The notes beneath the pieces were generated by a model. That model was not told the origin of the DNA and did not search any database. It saw only the letters and a list, made by a program, of their open reading frames with translations. 64,000 bases of DNA from Bacillota bacterium. GTDB taxonomy: Bacteria > Bacillota > UBA994. This document shows positions 1-7,900 of this stretch, one piece after another. The first letter of the stretch is position 1. Every line of letters begins with the position of its first letter. A program made the translations under genes and the position numbers. The stretch is taken from positions 62,001 through 126,000 of the forward strand of contig JAGXTJ010000023.1 in the NCBI GenBank assembly GCA_018333655.1, in the 5' to 3' direction.

Positions 1-294
1 CTCGTTGAACTCATTTACATGCCAGAGTGGGAAGCCTACGTGGTTGACACCCCCGGCTTCAGTAAGTTTGATCTGCCAGTTGAGCTATCGAGCCTGGCTC
101 TGTCCGACTATTTTCTTGAGATGCGGGGACTACGGATGCACTGCAAATTCGGCCACGACTGTAGACACCAAGACGAACCAGGCTGCCGTGTAGGGCAAGA
201 AGTTCAGGCGGGGACTATATCCGCGGAGCGCTACCAAAGTTACATCATGCTGCTAGGGGAATTGAAAGAGCGCGAGAGGAGTCAGTATAAGTGA
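1..294 (+). CDS. rsgA: Ribosome small subunit-dependent GTPase A, 3' part only
   Basis: The window opens inside this gene; the frame is open from base 1 and 97 codons remain. The visible part starts just before the G3 motif DTPGF (about visible residue 16) and ends with the family's C-terminal zinc-binding segment (Cys-x4-His/Cys-x-His pattern followed by EPGC). RsgA is a circularly permuted GTPase that acts on the maturing 30S subunit in the cytoplasm. The stop codon overlaps the GTG start of rpe by 4 nt, so the two genes are probably co-transcribed and translationally coupled. The N-terminal OB domain and the P-loop lie outside the window. Confidence 0.9.
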   Translation, partial: LVELIYMPEWEAYVVDTPGFSKFDLPVELSSLALSDYFLEMRGLRMHCKFGHDCRHQDEPGCRVGQEVQAGTISAERYQSYIMLLGELKERERSQYK

Positions 295-941
295 CCATTG
301 TCTCACCTTCCGTACTTGCGGCCGACCTCTTATTCTTGCGAGAAGAATTTGAGAGTGTGGTACAGGCCGGCTTAACATCGGTGCATTTAGATATAATGGA
401 TGGGCATTTTGTGCCCAATCTTTCGTATGGTCTGAACATGGTTCATGCTGTAAAGCGTTTCGGCCAACTTAAATTTGATGTTCACCTGATGGTGACTGAA
501 CCGGAGCGTTATGTAGTTGAGCTGGCAGCGCTACGCCCGGAGTTTATTACTGTCCATTACGAGGCCACGAACCACTTGCATCGGCTTATCTACCGCATCA
601 AGGAGCTAGGGTGTAAGGCAGGGGTATCGCTTAACCCTTCTACCTCTCCAGAGGTTTTAAAATACGTCTGGCCCGACCTTGATGGAGTGTTGATCATGAC
701 AGTCAACCCTGGGTTTGGCGGGCAGCAATTTATCAGCACCATGTTGCCAAAAATTGCGGCAGTAAAAGAGGTAACTAGTGACATAGAGCGTCCCTTCTTT
801 ATTCAAGTCGATGGGGGCATCAATCTAGAGACGGGCATGGCCGCGGCAATAGCTGGGGCGACACATCTGGTGGCCGGGGCAGCTTTCTTCCAAAGTCCCG
901 ATCGTGCCGCTTTCGCGCAGGCTTTGCAGTTAGCTCCGTAA
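291..941 (+). CDS. rpe: Ribulose-phosphate 3-epimerase
   Basis: A 216-residue protein, full length for the family. It interconverts D-ribulose 5-phosphate and D-xylulose 5-phosphate in the pentose phosphate pathway, as a cytoplasmic metal-dependent TIM barrel. Visible family motifs are SPSVLAAD at the N-terminus, HLDIMDGHFVPN (metal-binding His and Asp), DVHLMV, MTVNPGFGGQ and QVDGGIN. The start is GTG at 291, overlapping the rsgA stop; no separate promoter is needed. The rsgA-rpe order is common in Bacillota. A strong hairpin follows the stop immediately. Confidence 0.95.
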   Translation: MTIVSPSVLAADLLFLREEFESVVQAGLTSVHLDIMDGHFVPNLSYGLNMVHAVKRFGQLKFDVHLMVTEPERYVVELAALRPEFITVHYEATNHLHRLIYRIKELGCKAGVSLNPSTSPEVLKYVWPDLDGVLIMTVNPGFGGQQFISTMLPKIAAVKEVTSDIERPFFIQVDGGINLETGMAAAIAGATHLVAGAAFFQSPDRAAFAQALQLAP

Positions 942-985
942 TAGAAAAGAGCTAACTCATGGAGATGAGTTAGCTCTTTTCTATA
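942..985. terminator. Bidirectional rho-independent terminator between rpe and rpmB
   Basis: A perfect 19-bp stem (942-960 pairs with 965-983) around a GGAG loop. Both arms carry A/T-rich outer ends (AGAAAAG and CTTTTCT), so it can end transcription from rpe rightward and from rpmB leftward. The rpmB stop codon (981-983 on the minus strand) forms the base of the stem. Confidence 0.85.
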
Positions 986-1181
986 CGGCGCGGGTTACAC
1001 GATTTGATTTCAGACAAGTTGTACAGACATTGAGTCGCGTGGGTGTGCCATTGGCAATCACTCTTACTCTCTGCACATTGGGGAAACGAGTGCGCTTGCT
1101 GCGTTTCGTTAATTGTGACCCTTTGTAACTCAGTTTATTGCCAGAGGACTTGTTCTTGCCACAAACCTCACATCTAAGCAT
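981..1181 (-). CDS. rpmB: 50S ribosomal protein L28
   Basis: A 66-residue basic protein with the L28 sequence pattern: an N-terminal CEVCGK pair and a C-terminal CTTCLKS pair, which is the zinc-binding (C+) form. It is a structural component of the large ribosomal subunit. It lies opposite to its neighbours, between rpe and the Asp23-family gene, as in many Bacillota. Upstream on its strand are a GAAAAGGAGGTGCGG-type ribosome binding site and a SigA-like promoter. The gene ends in the shared terminator hairpin. Confidence 0.95.
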   Translation of the reverse strand: MLRCEVCGKNKSSGNKLSYKGSQLTKRSKRTRFPNVQRVRVIANGTPTRLNVCTTCLKSNRVTRAV

Positions 1182-1210
1182 TTTGACCGCACCTCCTTTT
1201 CACGCAAGTA

Positions 1211-1240
1211 ATTCTACCATATGATAAGAGAGGCTGGCAA
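1211..1240 (-). promoter_or_regulatory. SigA-type promoter of rpmB
   Basis: Read on the minus strand: TTGCCA (plus coordinates 1235-1240), an 18-bp spacer, then TAGAAT (1211-1216), about 30 nt before the rpmB start. Good match to the SigA consensus; assigned by eye. Confidence 0.55.
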
Positions 1241-1337
1241 GGCTGCCTGTAAGTTCACAGAGACTTGGCGAGGCAGGAATAATACGAGTTCAGTCGAATA
1301 ATAAATAATTGTACGTGGACAAAAGGGAGGAAGCCTT

Positions 1338-1703
1338 GTGAGCCAGACTATTGTAACTGAGTTCGGCAAGATAATCATCACTGAGGAGGCTGTCTCTACA
1401 GTCGCGGGCGTGGCGGCCCTCGAATGTTACGGCCTAGTAGGGATGTGCAGCCGTAGTCGTATTCGTGATGGCTTTATCGAGCTCTTGGGGAAAGAAAATC
1501 TTTCTCGGGGCGTCGAAGTACAGATTAAAGACGGCAATGTAATCATAGATCTATTTGTCATTGTAGGCTATGGGACCAAAATTTCTGAGGTTGCGCAAAA
1601 CATCATGGAGAAAGTAAAATATGTAGTCGAGACCTTTGTTGGTATGCCTGTGGAACACGTGAATGTCAACGTGCAAGGTGTGCGTGTTAACAGCGGCAAG
1701 TAG
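1338..1703 (+). CDS. Asp23/Gls24 family envelope stress response protein (YloU-like)
   Basis: A 121-residue protein with the whole Asp23/Gls24 domain: the TEFGKIIITEEAV start, AGVAALECYGLVGM, a VIIDLFVIVGYG strand and the C-terminal VNVNVQGVRV strand. The family is abundant in Bacillota and some members are tied to the membrane and to envelope stress; the exact function is not settled. The start is GTG at 1338 after GGGAGGAA. It is followed 18 nt later by fakA, the same pairing as yloU-yloV in Bacillus. The 156 bp before it show no clear promoter. Confidence 0.9.
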   Translation: MSQTIVTEFGKIIITEEAVSTVAGVAALECYGLVGMCSRSRIRDGFIELLGKENLSRGVEVQIKDGNVIIDLFVIVGYGTKISEVAQNIMEKVKYVVETFVGMPVEHVNVNVQGVRVNSGK

Positions 1704-1721
1704 TAGCGAGGAGGAAAGTAG

Positions 1722-3374
1722 TTGACAGCAAAGCACATCGATGCCGCGCTCCTCAAGCAAATGTTCATTTCCGGCACACGAAACTTGGAAATGAGAAAAG
1801 AGCAAGTGGACGCGCTAAACGTATTTCCAGTCCCCGATGGTGATACCGGAACTAACATGAATCTGACTCTGCAAGCGGTTCTAAAATCTCTTGACAAGCC
1901 TAACCTTAACACGTGTGGACAGGTAGCACAGGCTGTGGCTTCTGGCTCGCTCATGGGCGCTAGGGGAAACTCCGGCGTTATACTTTCACAGCTGTTTCGT
2001 GGCTTTGCTAAATCATTAGAGCGTAAGGACGTTATCACTGGCCTAGAATTTGCGCAGGCCCTCGCCGCAGGAGTAGAAACTGCCTACAAGGCTGTGGGGA
2101 GACCGGTCGAAGGTACTATCCTTACCGTAGCCAAAGATGCTGCTAAAATTGCCCAAGCAAAAGCTAGAGGCGAGGCGGACATGGCGAAGCTTATGCGGGC
2201 AATTATTGAACAGGCAGAAAAGACGCTGGCCAAGACCCCTGATTTACTACCTGTTCTGAAGCGAGCCGGGGTAGTCGATGCAGGTGGACAGGGCTTAGTC
2301 TTCATATACCAGGGGTTCCTGCTTGCTCTTTTAGGGCAGCCACTTACGCTTGACACGGCCGGAGCCGTCGCTGTGGCACCTCCCCCGTCCCGGGTAGAGG
2401 CAGAACCGTTTGCGGCCTTAGAGATAGAGTTTCTCTACTGCACGGAATTCTTAATAAATAAATCTAAAATTGACGAAGATAAACTGCGTCCGCAGTTTGA
2501 GCCTCTTGGCGACTCCTTGCTAGTCGTGGGCGATAGCGATGTTATCAAAGTACACATGCACACCAATCACCCGGGGCGGGCGATGGAGATCGCACTGCAG
2601 TACGGTGTTTTGAGCGACATTAAGATCGAAAATATGATGGAGCAACATGCCGAAACGCAGTGGGTGTCGGAAGCTCTACCAGAGGTCGAGGTCGCGCCCA
2701 TACCCGGAGAAGGTAAGGGCATCGGCGTAGTTGCCGTGGCTGCAGGAGCTGGTATCGCGACGGTACTCAAAAGTCTAGGCGTCGACGTTATCGTCGAGGG
2801 TGGGCAGACCATGAATCCGAGTACGGAAGATTTGGCTGCAGCTGCCAACAGTATAGCCTGCGATAAAGTCATTATCTTGCCAAACAATAAGAACATCATT
2901 ATGGCGGCTGAGCAAGTCAAGGAATTGACCAAGAAAGAAATCGTCGTGGTAAGAAGTCAGAGCATTCCCCAAGGACTAAGCGCCATGCTGTCTTATGAAT
3001 CGGTCTCACAGGACCTAGATAGGGTAGCTAAGGCTATGACACGGCGGATGCAGGGAGTTAAGACGGGCCAAGTTACTTACGCCGTCAAGTCTTACCAGAG
3101 TGATGTGGGTGAGATTAAAGAGGGAGACATCATCGGCTTGCACGACAAGGGTATCGCCACGGTAGGGCAAGATGCGGCCTTAGTGGCGCTATCTCTTTTA
3201 GAAGAAATCGTCACTGATGAGGACGGGGTCATTTCTTTGTTCTATGGCAGCGATGTCCCAGAACCCACTGCTCGTGCGCTAGCCGACATGATCGAAGAGC
3301 GATACCCTAACTGTGCACTAGACTTCTTCCCGGGTGGGCAGCCGTTTTACTACTATATTTTTGCGGTAGAGTAA
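1722..3374 (+). CDS. fakA: Fatty acid kinase catalytic subunit FakA (DhaL-domain protein, YloV-like)
   Basis: A 550-residue protein, the family's usual length. Residues 1-200 are a DhaL (dihydroxyacetone kinase-like) ATP-binding domain with DGDTGTNM (Mg-ATP aspartates), ARGNSGVILSQ, PVEGTIL and VDAGGQG. A middle domain and a DegV-like C-terminal domain (about 320-550) follow. FakA phosphorylates a fatty acid held by a FakB (DegV-type) partner, giving acyl-phosphate for PlsX/PlsY. A candidate FakB is encoded in this window at 10999-11853. The start is TTG at 1722 behind GAGGAGGAAAG. Two nt separate it from sdaAB. Confidence 0.9.
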   Translation: MTAKHIDAALLKQMFISGTRNLEMRKEQVDALNVFPVPDGDTGTNMNLTLQAVLKSLDKPNLNTCGQVAQAVASGSLMGARGNSGVILSQLFRGFAKSLERKDVITGLEFAQALAAGVETAYKAVGRPVEGTILTVAKDAAKIAQAKARGEADMAKLMRAIIEQAEKTLAKTPDLLPVLKRAGVVDAGGQGLVFIYQGFLLALLGQPLTLDTAGAVAVAPPPSRVEAEPFAALEIEFLYCTEFLINKSKIDEDKLRPQFEPLGDSLLVVGDSDVIKVHMHTNHPGRAMEIALQYGVLSDIKIENMMEQHAETQWVSEALPEVEVAPIPGEGKGIGVVAVAAGAGIATVLKSLGVDVIVEGGQTMNPSTEDLAAAANSIACDKVIILPNNKNIIMAAEQVKELTKKEIVVVRSQSIPQGLSAMLSYESVSQDLDRVAKAMTRRMQGVKTGQVTYAVKSYQSDVGEIKEGDIIGLHDKGIATVGQDAALVALSLLEEIVTDEDGVISLFYGSDVPEPTARALADMIEERYPNCALDFFPGGQPFYYYIFAVE

Positions 3375-3375
3375 A

Positions 3376-4026
3376 ATGGCCGGACTTCTCGATATTATTG
3401 GCCCGGTGATGATTGGGCCCTCTTCTTCTCATACCGCGGGTGCGGCGCGAATCGCCAAATTAGCACTGCGACTACTAGGTGAGCCCGTCAAATCGGCCGA
3501 AATCATACTTTATGATTCCTTTGCCCATACTTACCTTGGTCACGGCACGCATCTAGCGGTCCTTGGTGGGCTTCTAGGTTTTGCTCCCGATGACGTTCGG
3601 CTGCGCCACGCTGATGCCCTGGCTCGCGAATCCTTCAGCTACACCCTAGCCACAGAGGAGGGCATGGCGCATCCCAATACGGTGCGACTACTGCTAACTG
3701 GTAGTAGTCAAGCCGTGGAAGTCGTCGGTGTGTCGCTAGGTGGCGGCAGGGTTACAATAGTAGAGATAGATGGCTTTCCCACGCAAATAGATGGCGCCAG
3801 CCATGTAATCATCGTCTTTTCTGCCGATCGTCCGGGGGTTATCACTTTTCTTACCTCCCTTATCGCCGGCGCTGCCGTGAATATTGGCAATATGAATGTT
3901 TCACGGCGTGCCAAAGGTGACTCTGTAGTAATGACTATTGAGCTAGATCAGCCGCTTAAGAGAGCCGTCTTGACTGAAATGTTGCAGGGTAGCGGGGTGT
4001 ACAAAATTGTCCAGATCTCGCCGTGA
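3376..4026 (+). CDS. sdaAB: L-serine ammonia-lyase, iron-sulfur-dependent, beta subunit
   Basis: A 216-residue protein with the beta-subunit catalytic part (GPSSSHTAGAARIAK near residue 15) and a C-terminal ACT domain starting around residue 145 (VIIVFSADRPGVI). With the alpha subunit encoded next, it deaminates L-serine to pyruvate and ammonia in the cytoplasm. It begins 1 nt after the fakA stop codon, so it shares that transcript. The two-subunit form is the typical Bacillota arrangement. Confidence 0.93.
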   Translation: MAGLLDIIGPVMIGPSSSHTAGAARIAKLALRLLGEPVKSAEIILYDSFAHTYLGHGTHLAVLGGLLGFAPDDVRLRHADALARESFSYTLATEEGMAHPNTVRLLLTGSSQAVEVVGVSLGGGRVTIVEIDGFPTQIDGASHVIIVFSADRPGVITFLTSLIAGAAVNIGNMNVSRRAKGDSVVMTIELDQPLKRAVLTEMLQGSGVYKIVQISP

Positions 4027-4036
4027 CGGTGCTACG

Positions 4037-4891
4037 TTGAGTTTTGCCGCGCTTTTGTCGGCAGCGGAGGACGCGACCCTGCCTGAAGTGATACTGGCGA
4101 GGGAAGTAGCCAAGGGTAACTTGACGGCTGCGGATATCTGGGAGAGTCTCTCGCAGAGTCTTGTGGTCATGAAAGAAGCTGTAGCCAGTGGTTTAAAGAA
4201 GACCGAGCTCTCGCCTAGCGGCTTGTCGGGCGGCGACGCAGCACGGCTCTATCGTTCACCGCACAGTATTTTAGGTGAAGTAGGCAAGAGAGCCGCGGCC
4301 TACGCCTTGGCCACTGCCGAGGTGAACGCCAGCATGGGGCGCATAGTCGCGGCACCTACAGCGGGTTCAAGTGGCGTTCTGCCGGGTGTCTTGCTGGCGC
4401 TTTCCGAGGTACACCTGATTGATGACGAGCAGTTGGTTAGGGCCTTAGTTGTGGCGGGTGGCATTGGGCAAGTGGTTAGTGCGCGCGCTACTTTGGCCGG
4501 GGCCGAAGGCGGGTGCCAGGCTGAATGCGGAGCGGCAGCGGCCATGGCCGCCGGTGCGACTGTTTTTCTCCTAGGTGGTGACACCGAGGCAGTTTTTCAC
4601 GGCGCGGCTATGGCGATCACTAACCTGCTCGGGTTAGTGTGCGACCCGGTGGCAGGCCTAGTAGAAGTGCCTTGTATTGCTCGAAACGCGGGTGCATCAG
4701 CTATAGCGCTGCTCTCTGCGGAACTAGCGCTAAGTGGTATTCGCAGCCTTATACCGCCCGATGAAGTGGTCGATGCCATGCGTGAGGTCGGGCGGCTTCT
4801 GCCAGCGTCTCTACGTGAGACGGCTGTTGCTGGGCTGGCCAATACGCCGACAGCGCGAGCGCTCGAAAAAAATCTGTTGGGGCGACAGTAA
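4037..4891 (+). CDS. sdaAA: L-serine ammonia-lyase, iron-sulfur-dependent, alpha subunit
   Basis: About 284 residues. Cysteines expected to hold the [4Fe-4S] cluster are visible in CQAECG and in the VCDPVAGLVEVPC segment; other family motifs are APTAGSSGVLPG and the Ala-rich AAAAMAAGA. The frame is open to a TTG at 4007, but the TTG at 4037 gives the family's usual N-terminus (MSFAALLSAAE) and sits just after the sdaAB stop, so I prefer it; neither has a strong ribosome binding site. It works only as a complex with SdaAB. Confidence 0.9.
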   Translation: MSFAALLSAAEDATLPEVILAREVAKGNLTAADIWESLSQSLVVMKEAVASGLKKTELSPSGLSGGDAARLYRSPHSILGEVGKRAAAYALATAEVNASMGRIVAAPTAGSSGVLPGVLLALSEVHLIDDEQLVRALVVAGGIGQVVSARATLAGAEGGCQAECGAAAAMAAGATVFLLGGDTEAVFHGAAMAITNLLGLVCDPVAGLVEVPCIARNAGASAIALLSAELALSGIRSLIPPDEVVDAMREVGRLLPASLRETAVAGLANTPTARALEKNLLGRQ

Positions 4892-4912
4892 GCAAGAGGA
4901 AAGTAATACCGG

Positions 4913-4941
4913 GAATACCTCCTTCGCGGTGGAGCATACTA
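4913..4941 (+). promoter_or_regulatory. SigG-type forespore promoter of the SASP gene
   Basis: GAATA at 4913-4917, a 17-bp spacer, then CATACTA at 4935-4941. This fits the SigG pattern (GHATR, 17-18 bp, CATXHTA), and alpha/beta-type SASP genes are classic SigG targets. The SASP start codon is 53 nt downstream. Confidence 0.7.
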
Positions 4942-4994
4942 TGCTCAGCAGGATCGATTTACACCCTGCAAGTAACCAAAGGAGGTGAATCAAG

Positions 4995-5222
4995 ATGGCA
5001 AGAGGTAGTGATACTAGTAGCCAAATTGTAGTCCCCCAAGCCAAGAATGCCATGGAGCAGTTCAAGTATGAGGTAGCTTCAGAGCTTGGCATACAGACCC
5101 CAGCAGACGGATATTGGGGAACCATGACCACGCGTGACACCGGCGCCATCGGTGGCCACATGGTACGTAAAATGATCGAAATGGCTGAGCGTTCTCTCGC
5201 TGGCCGTGGCAACACGCGCTAA
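4995..5222 (+). CDS. Alpha/beta-type small acid-soluble spore protein
   Basis: A 75-residue SASP. The family blocks are present: an ELGI segment at about residues 30-33 where the GPR protease normally cuts, GYWGTMTTRDTGAIGG, and MVRKMIEMAE. These proteins coat and protect DNA in the dormant spore and are degraded at germination. A strong AAAGGAGGTG site precedes the ATG, a SigG-type promoter lies upstream and a hairpin terminator follows, so it is a single-gene unit. It is direct evidence that the organism makes endospores. Confidence 0.96.
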   Translation: MARGSDTSSQIVVPQAKNAMEQFKYEVASELGIQTPADGYWGTMTTRDTGAIGGHMVRKMIEMAERSLAGRGNTR

Positions 5223-5246
5223 GCTTCCATAAGAGAACATTTTTCG

Positions 5247-5275
5247 AGAAAGTGGGCGCTTGCCCACTTTCTTCT
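5247..5275 (+). terminator. Terminator of the SASP gene
   Basis: An 11-bp perfect stem (5247-5257 with 5262-5272) around a four-base loop, ending in CTTTCTTCTAATTT. The T-tract is interrupted but the stem is strong and the position right after the SASP stop fits. Confidence 0.7.
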
Positions 5276-5276
5276 A

Positions 5277-5420
5277 ATTTCTCCCCACTTCTTGCTTCTT
5301 GCTCCTTGCCTCTTGCTCCTTGCCTCTTGCTTCTTGCTTCTTGTCTCCTGCCTCTTGCATCTTGTTTCTTGCCTCTTGCATCTTGTTTCTTGCCTCTTGC
5401 TCCTTGTCTCCTCACTCCCG
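5277..5420. repeat. Degenerate 7/14-bp tandem repeat (CTTGCCTCTTGCTC-like)
   Basis: About 140 bp built from units such as CTTGCTC, CTTGCCT, CTTGTTT and CTTGCAT. It is the same kind of sequence, on the opposite strand, as the larger array at 26812-27075. It lies in the intergenic space between the SASP terminator and rsmD. Open frames across it encode only Leu/Ala/Ser/Cys-rich low-complexity sequence and are not genes. Confidence 0.85.
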
Positions 5421-5478
5421 TTCTCTTATACTCAAAGGGTAAGGCGTATTTTTCTAACATAGGGAATCGAGGTGTGCG

Positions 5479-6039
5479 ATGCGCGTTATTGCCGGGACAC
5501 TTGGTGGACGAGCCATCGGCATGAAGGATAGCCTGCCGATCAGACCCACATCAGATAAGGCGCGCGGCGCCGTTTTCTCGAGCTTGGCCCCCCGCATCGC
5601 AGGCGCAAAATTTCTCGACATTTTCGCGGGCACAGGGGCCATGGGCATCGAGGCTATTTCGCGTGGGGCACATCGGGTGACGGCCGTTGAACTGTCTCCG
5701 CAGGTGGCTAGGCTAATCAAAGAAAATTTGTTGTCTCTAGGCATAACTAGTGATGAGTTCGAAGTCAAAGTGGGGTCCTTCCAAGCCGTGCTGCCCATTC
5801 TGGCTGCAGAAACCTACGACCTAATCTTTGCCGACCCCCCTTATGGGCAAGGTTACCCCGCTGAAGTTCTACGCCTGATTGCGCACCATGACTTGCTTAA
5901 AACAGAGGGCTTGTTGGTCATTGAGCACTTTTCTAAGGAGAGTGTGCCGCAAAGGCAAGGCAAGTTGCGTTTGTTTAAGATTAAAACCTATGGCCAAACA
6001 CAAATGTCCTTCTTCATGGCCGAAAGGGAGTGCACTTAG
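5479..6039 (+). CDS. rsmD: 16S rRNA (guanine(966)-N(2))-methyltransferase
   Basis: A 186-residue Rossmann methyltransferase of normal family length. It shows [11 protein letters not shown] at the N-terminus, [15 protein letters not shown], the SAM-binding [14 protein letters not shown] loop and the catalytic DPPYGQGY motif. It uses S-adenosylmethionine to methylate G966 of 16S rRNA (E. coli numbering) during 30S assembly. The stop shares 1 nt with the preferred start of coaD, the common rsmD-coaD pairing. The ATG at 5479 follows GAATCGAGGTG. Confidence 0.94.
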   Translation: MRVIAGTLGGRAIGMKDSLPIRPTSDKARGAVFSSLAPRIAGAKFLDIFAGTGAMGIEAISRGAHRVTAVELSPQVARLIKENLLSLGITSDEFEVKVGSFQAVLPILAAETYDLIFADPPYGQGYPAEVLRLIAHHDLLKTEGLLVIEHFSKESVPQRQGKLRLFKIKTYGQTQMSFFMAERECT

Positions 6040-6527
6040 TGATTAAGGCAGTTTATCCAGGTAGTTTTGATCCGGTTACTAATGGACATTTAGACATTAT
6101 CGAAAGAGCCTCGCGGGCTTTCGACCTTCTCGTCGTCGCCGTAGTAAGAAACCCTGCCAAAGATGCCATGTTCTCTATCGAGGAGCGAGTAGAACTGCTT
6201 AGGCAAGTGACAGCGCACCTGCCTAATGTTTCTGTAGGCCATTTTGAAGGCTTACTCATGGAATACATGTACCTGTTAGATGCCAAGATAGTTATTAAGG
6301 GCCTGCGAGCAATTTCAGATTTTGAGTCTGAGTTTCAGATGGCACTCATGAATCGCACCCTAGACAGCTCTATTGAGACCATGTTCATGATGACTAACAG
6401 CCGATACTCCTACCTCTCATCTTCTCTGGTTAAAGAAGTCGCACGTCTAGGGGGGGCCATCGATGAGTTAGTTCCTGCAGAAGTAGCTGAGGCGGTGGAA
6501 GCTAGGCTTTTACACGCCAGACGCTAA
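6039..6527 (+). CDS. coaD: Phosphopantetheine adenylyltransferase
   Basis: About 162 residues. It catalyses the fourth step of coenzyme A synthesis, 4'-phosphopantetheine plus ATP to dephospho-CoA. Motifs seen: [16 protein letters not shown] with the nucleotidyltransferase T/HxGH signature, [23 protein letters not shown] and [13 protein letters not shown]. An upstream in-frame GTG at 6030 exists, but GTG 6039 gives the canonical [10 protein letters not shown] start and a proper spacing from AAAGGGA. The 3' end overlaps the converging ylbJ gene by 26 bp. Confidence 0.93.
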   Translation: MIKAVYPGSFDPVTNGHLDIIERASRAFDLLVVAVVRNPAKDAMFSIEERVELLRQVTAHLPNVSVGHFEGLLMEYMYLLDAKIVIKGLRAISDFESEFQMALMNRTLDSSIETMFMMTNSRYSYLSSSLVKEVARLGGAIDELVPAEVAEAVEARLLHARR

Positions 6528-7743
6528 TCTTTATTCTCGTGAGGCCAATCACCAGCGCCGAGAATACTACCGCTATCCCTAGGAAGGCTGCCGCTCTTAT
6601 CCCGGTGAAGTAGAGGCGATGCCAGAAGAAGTAGGGGCTAGGGCTAGGTATGGTGGTGAGAAAGGCCGGAACGGCTAGGTTAATGTTAAAGGCGGCAAAA
6701 ACATTCCACAATAATATTGTGGCCACAAAGGCCAGTACCGCATGCAACAAGCGTGCGAATAGGTAGGGAGTCAGCCTAATATCGGTGTCGTTGATAATGC
6801 TGGCCACTTGGCCATGTACCGATAGGCCGCTCCAGGCAATAACTGCCCCCGCCATGGCCACTCTCTGCTGCAGGGGGGCAAGGGCCGTAGAACACATTTG
6901 TGTGCCGATAGTGATTTCAAATATGCCCGCCACGGCGGCAGGCGCGAGGGCAGCGGCTACCCCGAGTGGCGCTAGTAGAAAGGCAATTAGTCTGCCCAGA
7001 AAGTCTACTGCCCCCACAATAGTTGCCAACCTTATAAGAACAGAGAAAATTATAATAAACCCCCCGATGGTCAAGAGGCTCTGTACAGAATTGCGAATGG
7101 CATCCCCCATTAGCTGACCTAGTGGTCTGCCGTCCCGTTTCCGGGCACGGTGCAGTTCGACGAGAGAATTGACGATGATGTTACCGCTATGATGTGAATC
7201 CTTCGTGCGCGGGGCATGGCGGCGATAAAAGCGCATACATACGCCGACCCCTAGGCTCGCTAAGTAATGAGCCAGCGCCATAATGGTGCCTAAGGTAGCA
7301 TCTCCGAACATGCCTACCGCGACCGCACCAAACATAAATAAAGGGTCAGCCGTGTTGGCGAAGGAGATGAGACGCTCGGCCTCAACTTGCGTACAAGCGT
7401 TTTGCCGGCGCAACTTGGCCGTCAGGATAGCGCCGAGTGGGTAGCCCGAGGCTAGCCCCATGGCCATGACAAAGGAGCCCACACCCGGCACATTAAAGAG
7501 CGGCCGCATGAGAGGCTCCAGTAGTACTCCCATGGCATTAACCACCCCGAGGCCCATCAGGATCTCTGAGAAAACGAAAAAGGGCAAGAGGGCGGGAAAG
7601 ACAATCTCCCACCAAACTCGTAGGCCTTTCAAGGCGGCAGAGAAAGTATCCTCAGGAAAAAGTACCATGGCGATGGTGAGTATTACCGCCACGCTGGCCA
7701 GTAGAAGTGATCCCCCAACATCTTTGCGTCCTCGCCGTCCCAT
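6502..7743 (-). CDS. ylbJ: Sporulation integral membrane protein YlbJ-like
   Basis: A 413-residue polytopic membrane protein with many hydrophobic segments across its whole length, the YlbJ pattern ([39 protein letters not shown], nucleoside-recognition/gate-like repeats). In Bacillus subtilis ylbJ is needed for proper spore formation; the transported substrate, if any, is not something the sequence tells. It is encoded against coaD, with 26 bp of 3' overlap, and diverges from ackA. A SigE-like promoter is possible upstream. Homology assigned from recognised sequence blocks. Confidence 0.85.
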   Translation of the reverse strand: MGRRGRKDVGGSLLLASVAVILTIAMVLFPEDTFSAALKGLRVWWEIVFPALLPFFVFSEILMGLGVVNAMGVLLEPLMRPLFNVPGVGSFVMAMGLASGYPLGAILTAKLRRQNACTQVEAERLISFANTADPLFMFGAVAVGMFGDATLGTIMALAHYLASLGVGVCMRFYRRHAPRTKDSHHSGNIIVNSLVELHRARKRDGRPLGQLMGDAIRNSVQSLLTIGGFIIIFSVLIRLATIVGAVDFLGRLIAFLLAPLGVAAALAPAAVAGIFEITIGTQMCSTALAPLQQRVAMAGAVIAWSGLSVHGQVASIINDTDIRLTPYLFARLLHAVLAFVATILLWNVFAAFNINLAVPAFLTTIPSPSPYFFWHRLYFTGIRAAAFLGIAVVFSALVIGLTRIKISVWRVKA

Positions 7744-7779
7744 AGTTTTCGCTCTCCTATCCGTCTCTGCACGTAGTAC

Positions 7780-7807
7780 AATATATGCGTTCTTGGTAAG
7801 GCTATTC
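7780..7807 (-). promoter_or_regulatory. Possible SigE-type promoter of ylbJ
   Basis: On the minus strand: GAATA (plus 7803-7807), 15 bp, CATATATT (7780-7787), 37 nt before the ATG. The -10 fits the SigE pattern CATAnAnT; the -35 is a partial match. The sporulation role of YlbJ makes mother-cell control plausible. Confidence 0.35.
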
Positions 7808-7834
7808 TGACATAGCCAAGCCCCTCTAATATGC

Positions 7835-7863
7835 TTGTGAGTCGCGTTTTTTGCCTATATAAT
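7835..7863 (+). promoter_or_regulatory. SigA promoter of ackA
   Basis: TTGTGA at 7835-7840, a 17-bp spacer and a perfect TATAAT at 7858-7863. The start codon of ackA is 38 nt downstream of the -10 box. Confidence 0.8.
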
Positions 7864-7900
7864 GAATGGGGTCTCAAAAAGCCACAAGGAGGTTCTGCCA

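Noticed and set aside
1568-2038. 156-codon minus-strand frame opposite the Asp23 gene and fakA
   Set aside because: Shadow of two clear plus-strand genes; composition and lack of ribosome binding site argue against it.
4007-4036. Upstream TTG start of sdaAA
   Set aside because: Would add 10 basic residues not typical of the family and overlap sdaAB; TTG 4037 gives the usual N-terminus.
4734-4988. 84-codon plus-strand frame overlapping the end of sdaAA and the SASP promoter
   Set aside because: Out of frame with sdaAA, runs through the SigG promoter, no family match.
5252-5524. Plus-strand frame of 90 codons over the 5.3-kb repeat
   Set aside because: Low-complexity Leu/Ala/Ser/Cys sequence created by the repeat; overlaps the rsmD start.
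7862-7900. ATG 7862 as ackA start
   Set aside because: It lies within the TATAAT box of the promoter and lacks a ribosome binding site.
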